Of a stretch of 64,000 nt of DNA, positions 60,001 to 64,000 are shown in pieces; the first letter of the stretch is position 1; each line of letters starts with the position of its first letter. The DNA comes from Pseudomonas sp. R5(2019). Lineage in GTDB: Bacteria; Pseudomonadota; Gammaproteobacteria; Pseudomonadales; Pseudomonadaceae. The notes beneath the pieces were generated by a model that saw nothing but the letters and a program-made list of their open reading frames with translations, was not told the origin of the DNA and searched no databases. A program made the translations under genes and the position numbers. The stretch is taken from NCBI RefSeq assembly GCF_009905435.1, contig NZ_JAAAMT010000027.1:1-64000 (forward strand), given 5' to 3'.

Positions 60001-62893
60001 TGCGTTCAACCACGGTGCCGGGCGAGAGAATGCCGTCTTCGTAGTTCCAGCCGTTGGCGGCGCCATCGGCGGCGGTCAGGTCCCACTTGGGCAGGTGGAT
60101 ATGCTGGCCGATCACGTCGGTCGGGGTACGCACCTGGAAGTCGTCCATCTCGTAGAAGGACGGGATCAGGTTGGTGTGTTGGTACATCACGCAGTCAAAG
60201 GTGTTCATGCGCATCACCAGCGGCTCTGGCGGACGCTGCTTGGTGATGACCGGCCAGGCGTCTTCCCACAGGGCGAGGATGCGCGCTTGCGGGAAGTGGT
60301 AACCGACCTTGTTGTAGACCGCGTCAAACTGAATGTGGGCGGCCTTGTAGATCCGTGGGCGGTCAGCGGTGTACTGGGAAGAACCGGTGAACGACATGCC
60401 GTCGATGCGCTCGCCGCTGTTGAAGGCGCCGTTGCCGGCGGCGGTGGTCAGGCGCTTGGCGCGGTCGTCCATGCAGGGTTCATAGAAGGGCGCACCGGCT
60501 ACCGGCGCGGCGCCGTTGGTACGGAAGTTTTTGGCGACGATCTGGTTGCCCGGCAGCAAGGCAAAACTGGGGTGCTCGAGCTTGGCGTGGAAGGCCATGG
60601 CTGCCTGTTCGACGTCGGTGCCCTCCTCCGGCATGAACACGGCCTTGGCCCGGGTGATTTCCTTGGAGAAGTCCAGGTTGGTCGTGGTGGTGTTGACGTG
60701 GCCGCCGGCGGCCACGCCGTCCAGTGCATGGCGTGGCAAGCCGCCGTCCCAGCCGCCCGATTGTGCCGGGTCGAGGTTGGCCCACAGGGCTTTGCCGGTG
60801 GCTTTGAGGGCGGTGGCCGTGGCGGCGTCGAGCATGTCCAGGGGCGGGGTGGGCGGACGTTGGCCGACGGTGCTTTCGATACCGCCGATCCAGAACGGAT
60901 AGCCCGGGTTTTTCAGCGAGCCGTCGCCGTTGCGGTTGGCATTGGTGCGATCGACCAGGGCCAGCGAGCCGATGGCTTGCAGTGTGCCGGCCCCATGATC
61001 GTCGCCCCCGGCTTCACCGCTGTCATCGTGATGGGCAACTTCACCCATTTTTGGCACCACCGAGACTTTGCCCGGCATCGGCGCCATGGCCTTGCCAGGC
61101 AGCGGCACCACGGCCGGGATCGGCGTACCGGCGATGATTTCGCCATCGGGCAGTGCCCGGGCACCGGCGGCAGGCTTGCCGCTGCGCAGGGCATAAGGGG
61201 TGCTGTGGAAACCGTCCTGGCCTTCTTGGGAAACTTCCAGTTTGGTGCCTTCTTCGAACACGTCGTGCACCCGCCACATGGTCCACATGCCTTGGGCGAA
61301 ATGCGGGTAGAAGTGGCAGTGATAGATGGCGTCGCCCGCTACCCGGTTACGGTTGCCGGAACCGCCGTTGGCGATTTCATAGGTGTAGCCGGCGCCCGGG
61401 CCAATGCCCTGGGCATCGATGTAATCGGAGTTGTCGTCATTGGGGTTGAACAGCCACTGGTGCCCGTGCAGGTGGAAGATGTGCTGCTCGTGACCGTTGT
61501 GGGTGTTGCGGATCTTGACGAAGTCGCCGATGTAGCTGTGGTTGACGTTGGAAGGTTCGGACGGGTACAGGGCCATGGTGGCCTTGACCCCGACATCAGC
61601 GGCGTTCGGAATTTCACCGGGGCGGATGTTTTCCAGGCCGACGTTGGCCGGTACGTCCACCAGCATGGCGATGTCGCCGACGGTGTGCGCGCTGAGAAAG
61701 AATTCTTCATAAGCGCACGACAGGCAGTCGTGCATCGGCCCCACGCCCAGGCGGTTGGCAACCACCTCGGCGCCCATCCCGCCGGAGCCGTAGTTGATCA
61801 TGAACGAGTCGCGGGTCGGCTCCAGCACATGGCCCATGGTCGGGTCTGCCCAGTAGCCGGGGAAGGCCTGGGTCACCGCGGTTTCGTCGGTGAACACCGC
61901 GGCGAAATCGCGGAAGGCATCCAGCCGGTTAGGCAAGGCCGGGTTGCGCTTGCCGATGCTTTCCAGCGGATAGGTGGACGGCGGGAAGCTGCCGTCAGCG
62001 TAAGGCCCCATCACGATGGCATCGGTTTCGCTGGAAATGATTTCATTGCCATCGACCATGGCAATGATCGGCGCGCCGGCCTTGCCTTCACCAATCCACG
62101 GCTGGCGTTGCGGGTAACGAGCCTGGTAGTCAACGATCGGCTGGCCGGTGGGAGCGCGGCCGGTGGTGGCCAGGCGCATCTCTTCCTCGGTCAGGGTGTT
62201 GCGGTAGGTCCGCCCAGACTTGGGCACCACCACCACCTGGCCGAACAGGCCGTTGGCAACGTTACCGGCGGCGCCTTCACCGCCAAAGGTCGCGCCTTTG
62301 CTGGTGGCGGCAAACGCCCCTTCGCGCTCGGCGTACAAGGTGTAGGAGCGAGTGTCGCCGACGGCGACCAGGAAGTTGGCGTTGCGACCGGTGTTGGCCG
62401 AGATGTCCTGGATCCCGTTGACCGCCTGCAGGCCGTTGACCTGGAAGCCCACTGTGCGATCAGTGACCTGATCGTTGACGACATGGCCGTGCTCTTCATC
62501 GCCCAGGTGGCTGTTGGGGTTGGCCTGGTAGCTCAACAGGTTTTGCAGGTTGACGGTCAGGCAGTCGCCGGCCGCCACCCGCAGCACAATCGGCCGTGGG
62601 CGCTTGTCGGGGCGCAGCGAAACCTTGCCGGGCACTGCCGCGCCGCCTTTGTGCAGAGGAATGTCATGTTCATCCACCACGTCGCGGCGCAGCGCGAACA
62701 TCATCCCGTTGGCGTTTTGCGCGCCCAGGCGGTTGAACATCATCGGTTGGTCGAATGCAACGATATTGGCGACCAGGGTGCGCTCACAGCGCACGGCGGC
62801 CTCAGCGATAGAGTCAACGCCCAGGATCGACAAAATCATCAGGAGCACATTGAAGAGCCGCTGCGGGTGAGCGAAGCCTTTGATCTTGATCAT
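57089..62893 (-). CDS. mnxG: MnxG-like giant multicopper oxidase, probable Mn(II) oxidase
   Basis: 1,934 residues from the ATG at 62893; a start at 62986 would lie upstream of the sigma-54 promoter, so it is rejected. Signal peptide ending AEA-AV. Several cupredoxin domains with copper motifs: HIFHLHGHQW (about 470), HCHFYPHFAQGM with type 1 axial Met (about 525), HDHLGPSTHQQ (about 1033), HEEEHNVTMHG (about 1291), DGHVWPMHN (about 1828). Length and order fit MnxG of P. putida GB-1, one of two oxidases needed for Mn(II) oxidation. Transport to the surface probably uses the adjacent secretion genes. Confidence 0.85.
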   Translation of the reverse strand: MIKIKGFAHPQRLFNVLLMILSILGVDSIAEAAVRCERTLVANIVAFDQPMMFNRLGAQNANGMMFALRRDVVDEHDIPLHKGGAAVPGKVSLRPDKRPRPIVLRVAAGDCLTVNLQNLLSYQANPNSHLGDEEHGHVVNDQVTDRTVGFQVNGLQAVNGIQDISANTGRNANFLVAVGDTRSYTLYAEREGAFAATSKGATFGGEGAAGNVANGLFGQVVVVPKSGRTYRNTLTEEEMRLATTGRAPTGQPIVDYQARYPQRQPWIGEGKAGAPIIAMVDGNEIISSETDAIVMGPYADGSFPPSTYPLESIGKRNPALPNRLDAFRDFAAVFTDETAVTQAFPGYWADPTMGHVLEPTRDSFMINYGSGGMGAEVVANRLGVGPMHDCLSCAYEEFFLSAHTVGDIAMLVDVPANVGLENIRPGEIPNAADVGVKATMALYPSEPSNVNHSYIGDFVKIRNTHNGHEQHIFHLHGHQWLFNPNDDNSDYIDAQGIGPGAGYTYEIANGGSGNRNRVAGDAIYHCHFYPHFAQGMWTMWRVHDVFEEGTKLEVSQEGQDGFHSTPYALRSGKPAAGARALPDGEIIAGTPIPAVVPLPGKAMAPMPGKVSVVPKMGEVAHHDDSGEAGGDDHGAGTLQAIGSLALVDRTNANRNGDGSLKNPGYPFWIGGIESTVGQRPPTPPLDMLDAATATALKATGKALWANLDPAQSGGWDGGLPRHALDGVAAGGHVNTTTTNLDFSKEITRAKAVFMPEEGTDVEQAAMAFHAKLEHPSFALLPGNQIVAKNFRTNGAAPVAGAPFYEPCMDDRAKRLTTAAGNGAFNSGERIDGMSFTGSSQYTADRPRIYKAAHIQFDAVYNKVGYHFPQARILALWEDAWPVITKQRPPEPLVMRMNTFDCVMYQHTNLIPSFYEMDDFQVRTPTDVIGQHIHLPKWDLTAADGAANGWNYEDGILSPGTVVERIKAIRSFNGCLGTDPRDGTSACPQAKAHPYFGRYGRADWMGARTQMQRWFADPVINVNNIDRGLGTIFTHDHLGPSTHQQLGLYATVLAEPAGSTWYHAETGEQLYNTALRQDGGPTSWQAVIATGDLDNDGKNDSYREFFLEYSDFVHAYEAGVYVGAGPDGIPNGAAFPATADSFRFAINPPLRKQAETLLEAVIEARGGLLPGCPSRPCPQAISVDDPGMFVVNYRNEPLALRVYDPYKVAPDGKRGMQAAGLAGDLAYALQSRTDRAIPALNLSPAAITSAVGPTGGTTRFPPHINKAGAEPGDPFTPMLRTYSGDNVRLRMHAGGYEEEHNVTMHGVKWLQSGSGFGNSSNSGWKSSQMIGISEQLGFNAPVNMMSSSAATTGDYLYSMDASLEGYWSGIWGVMRNYTASRTDLFPLPNNPKPMAARNTVAFDGICPRYSANPNGIGTRPTPQRHYEVVAVLANDVLGNPLGLSINDPAGLAEHVGGPLKANGGTLVFNSRPVSIPQVTVTDPEHGETFTLGGQSGPLHDPTAVLYVRKADLDPITGKLKPGVPVEPLVLRAAAGDCIKVTLENRLPLVMPDLASTAVMHGMVKRDRHHGEGSSTFNNNLMRPSSHVGLHAQLLAYDITKSDGMNVGANPVQTVPPRAGNTGAYPSKVYQYYAGHLEREGKPISQLGRSVDNINTTAIEFGGLNLTPADVIKQGQKGLGGAMTIVPVGATWTEDARSRASATVTAPNQTPYRDFAMVWQKALNMRWANGRPVEGIAAEGNGVPTDPQDNSSMAINYKSEPLWYRFGVAPDAPFGLAGGHGWGDVPNVHMAYSNALVGGDPQTPVLWAKPGQPFRTHIMMPTGGSRGSTFQLDGHVWPMHNLQAEKSDAGGFPLGAPGIGSVRFGFNPMAMYIGAQESILPAAHFSFMHSSAGGGNAVPGDYLFRDYAAYGNASGLWGILRVTNEAEPAPAPAPAP

Positions 62894-62947
62894 CGGTACG
62901 TGCCTCGGTGTGCGGGAATTCAGAACGGTTATCGGCAAAGGAGCAGG

Positions 62948-62963
62948 AGCAAGCCCCGTGCCA
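62948..62963 (-). promoter_or_regulatory. Sigma-54 promoter of mnxG
   Basis: Minus strand reads TGGCACG-GGGC-TTGCT, an exact match to the consensus TGGCACG-N4-TTGCT. The predicted transcription start is about 44 bases before the mnxG ATG. Confidence 0.88.
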
Positions 62964-63012
62964 GATAATTTTTCCTTCAACTTCAACTACTTACACAATT
63001 AATCTCATTCGA

Positions 63013-63079
63013 GTGGGGAATTGCCTCCCCCAATTCCCCACTTTTCGCAAGCAAGGCGATTCCCCAGGGTTGGGGAATC
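63013..63079. promoter_or_regulatory. Two palindromic activator-type sites upstream of mnxG
   Basis: GATTCCCCA-GGGT-TGGGGAATC at 63058-63079 has perfect 9-bp arms; GTGGGGAATT and AATTCCCCAC at 63013-63022 and 63032-63041 form a second inverted pair. They lie about 75-140 bases upstream of the predicted transcription start, the usual distance for a sigma-54 enhancer. In P. putida Mn oxidation depends on the NtrC-type regulator MnxR, so these may be its sites (inference). Confidence 0.6.
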
Positions 63080-63084
63080 CGGCC

Positions 63085-63702
63085 CTACAGCGGTGCATCG
63101 TCCGCCAGCCCTTGCAGGCGGCGGTACTGGCGCAGGACGGTGGGGACATAACGCCGGGTTTCGGCGAACGGCGGGACGATCCGGCCGCGGCTGATCACCG
63201 CATCGGGCCCGGCGTTGTAGGCAGCGACCGCGAGCTTGATGTCGTTGTCGAACAGCTTCATCAAGTGTTTGAGGTAGCGGGCCCCGCCCTGGATATTGGC
63301 GGCCGGGTCGAGCACATCGCGCACGCCCATGTCCCGGGCGGTGCCAGGCATCAGCTGCATCAACCCGCCGGCGCCCTTGGCTGAGCGGACCCGCGGCCGG
63401 TAATTGGATTCGGCCTTGATCACGGCGTGCAGCAAGGCCTGGGGCAAGTCGTTGGCACTGGCTGCCGCGGCGACCATGTCGGCATACGGCAGGTCGGCGA
63501 TCATCTGCGGCCTTGAGCTTGCCGCCACCGCTGCCAGCCCCGGGCCTGCAGGCTCGGCCACCACGCGGTCATAGTGCTTTCCAGGTCGGTGAACGTTGGA
63601 CAGCACATAGCCGCCACTGGCCGAGACCGACACATAGATATCGGCCTGAGCCGGGTTCGCCAGTGCTGCCAACAGCAGCATCCCGATTGTCATGGTGCGC
63701 AT
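63085..63702 (-). CDS. Lytic transglycosylase (SLT domain)
   Basis: 205 residues from the ATG at 63702 (GGAGGG upstream). A start at 63798 would lie upstream of the sigma-54 promoter and is rejected. Signal peptide (cleavage AQA-DI), then the SLT domain: catalytic Glu in LLHAVIKAESNYRPRVRSAKGAGGLMQLMPGTARDMGV, VLDPAANIQGGARYLKHLM, and AVAAYNAGPDAV. It would open peptidoglycan locally for the secretion complex. Convergent in function with the cluster and directly upstream of mnxG. Confidence 0.9.
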   Translation of the reverse strand: MRTMTIGMLLLAALANPAQADIYVSVSASGGYVLSNVHRPGKHYDRVVAEPAGPGLAAVAASSRPQMIADLPYADMVAAAASANDLPQALLHAVIKAESNYRPRVRSAKGAGGLMQLMPGTARDMGVRDVLDPAANIQGGARYLKHLMKLFDNDIKLAVAAYNAGPDAVISRGRIVPPFAETRRYVPTVLRQYRRLQGLADDAPL

Positions 63703-63722
63703 ACCGCGCCCTCCCGTCGCTG

Positions 63723-63739
63723 CCCCCGGAAAGTGGGGG
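63723..63739. promoter_or_regulatory. CCCCC/GGGGG palindrome between divergent genes
   Basis: CCCCCGGAAAGTGGGGG, a further member of the C4/G4 palindrome type, lies 21 bp before the transglycosylase ATG and about 150 bp before the GspG gene. It could serve either operon. Confidence 0.4.
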
Positions 63740-63773
63740 TTATGCCCCAATCGCCAGGGCTTCAGAGGGTCTG

Positions 63774-63789
63774 AGCAAGCACTGTGCCG
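63774..63789 (-). promoter_or_regulatory. Sigma-54 promoter of the transglycosylase gene
   Basis: Minus strand reads CGGCACA-GTGC-TTGCT: GG and GC at the right spacing and a full TTGCT, two mismatches at the weaker positions. The predicted start is about 60 bases before the ATG at 63702. Confidence 0.7.
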
Positions 63790-63886
63790 TTTGTGCAAAG
63801 CCGCTGATTACGGGGCTTGCAGCCAGAGATGGGCTGGCGTGCATGGCAATTGCATAGGCCATGGGCGAGGTTTTCTGGAGACCATC

Positions 63887-64000
63887 ATGAACAATCAAAC
63901 CGCGTTCGCCCGGCGTCGCCAGCAGGGCTTTACCCTGCTCGAACTGCTGGTGGTGCTGGTGGTGCTGGGGCTGTTGGCCGGCATCGTCGCACCCAAGTAT
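63887..64000 (+). CDS. gspG: GspG major pseudopilin, partial
   Basis: 38 codons before the window ends. RBS CTGGAGA. Leader MNNQTAFARRRQQG, then FTLLELLVVLVVLGLLAGIV with Glu5, APKY following, the hallmark of GspG of true type II secretion systems. It is divergent from the transglycosylase gene, so a second arm of the secretion cluster (probably including gspF and further genes missing here) should continue to the right. Confidence 0.88.
   Translation, partial: MNNQTAFARRRQQGFTLLELLVVLVVLGLLAGIVAPKY

Noticed and set aside
57032..62968. Two frames of 970 and 957 codons on the plus strand opposite mnxG
   Set aside because: Same cause: antisense shadow of a very long GC-rich gene. No ribosome site and no recognisable domain.
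62894..62986. Longer N-terminus of the multicopper oxidase starting at 62986
   Set aside because: It would begin upstream of the sigma-54 promoter at 62948-62963 and would hide the signal peptide that begins at 62893.
63058..63079. Palindrome considered as a terminator for the transglycosylase gene
   Set aside because: A hairpin could form, but no T run follows on the minus strand, and the same motif recurs in front of other sigma-54 promoters, so a protein-binding site is the better reading.
63741..63886. Sigma-54 promoter for the plus-strand GspG gene
   Set aside because: TGGC and TTGC elements exist near 63836-63855, but the spacing between GG and GC is four bases too long.

Overview
The window looks like a chromosomal segment of a Pseudomonas of the fluorescens/putida lineage. 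It is GC-rich, with typical pseudomonad gene neighbourhoods (gor, galU, sohB, DUF1652, BCCT transporters) and many intergenic REP-type palindromes of two kinds: GTAGGAGC...GCTCCTAC and GTGGGAGCGGATTTATCCGCGAA. It holds about 59 intact or edge-truncated protein genes, one tRNA-His, several gene remnants, and one large specialised cluster at the right end.

Left part (1-31 kb): mostly housekeeping and accessory metabolism. In order: gor with a DUF1615 lipoprotein; galU; sohB; a lipid-related run (histidine phosphatase, SCP2 protein, phosphotransferase, SDR); two MFS transporters; a LysR regulator; a methyltransferase preceded by a truncated DUF4242 gene; a Cys-rich HTH regulator; a LysE exporter; a short Ppx/GppA protein; a solitary RHS-core protein; an ATP-grasp/alpha-E pair; a GapN-type dehydrogenase; and an AruH-type arginine:pyruvate transaminase. 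Between DUF1345 and aruH lie fragments of a LacI-type regulator and of the C-terminus of a 2-ketogluconate-reductase-like dehydrogenase. They look like the scar of a deleted sugar-acid operon.

Middle part (31-41.7 kb): a pirin, then a LysR gene divergent from a six-gene operon. The operon encodes an aldehyde dehydrogenase of the ketoglutarate-semialdehyde type, an M19 dipeptidase-like protein with an altered metal site, a BCCT transporter, an unrecognised 568-residue protein, DUF3726, and RidA. It reads as an uncharacterised catabolic pathway for a betaine-like compound. tRNA-His follows, then a dense REP region with a 122-bp inverted repeat and a 51-bp duplication.

Right part (41.7-64 kb): a very large MnxG-like multicopper oxidase (about 1,934 residues, probable Mn(II) oxidase), a beta-propeller protein, two SCO copper chaperones, a cytochrome c/periplasmic-binding-protein fusion, a SurA-like chaperone and a response regulator. 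These are followed by a type II secretion/MSHA-like machine (ATPase, PilM/N/O-like proteins, MshK-like protein, secretin, three pseudopilins) whose last gene overlaps csgE-csgF-csgG, the curli secretion genes. No csgA or csgB is visible. Three good sigma-54 promoters (before mnxG, the response regulator and a lytic transglycosylase) and repeated TTCCCCA/TGGGGAA palindromes suggest one common regulon. A second arm of the cluster starts divergently with a GspG pseudopilin and runs off the right edge. My reading is that this is an Mn-oxidation module with its own dedicated export machinery and an amyloid-type pore.
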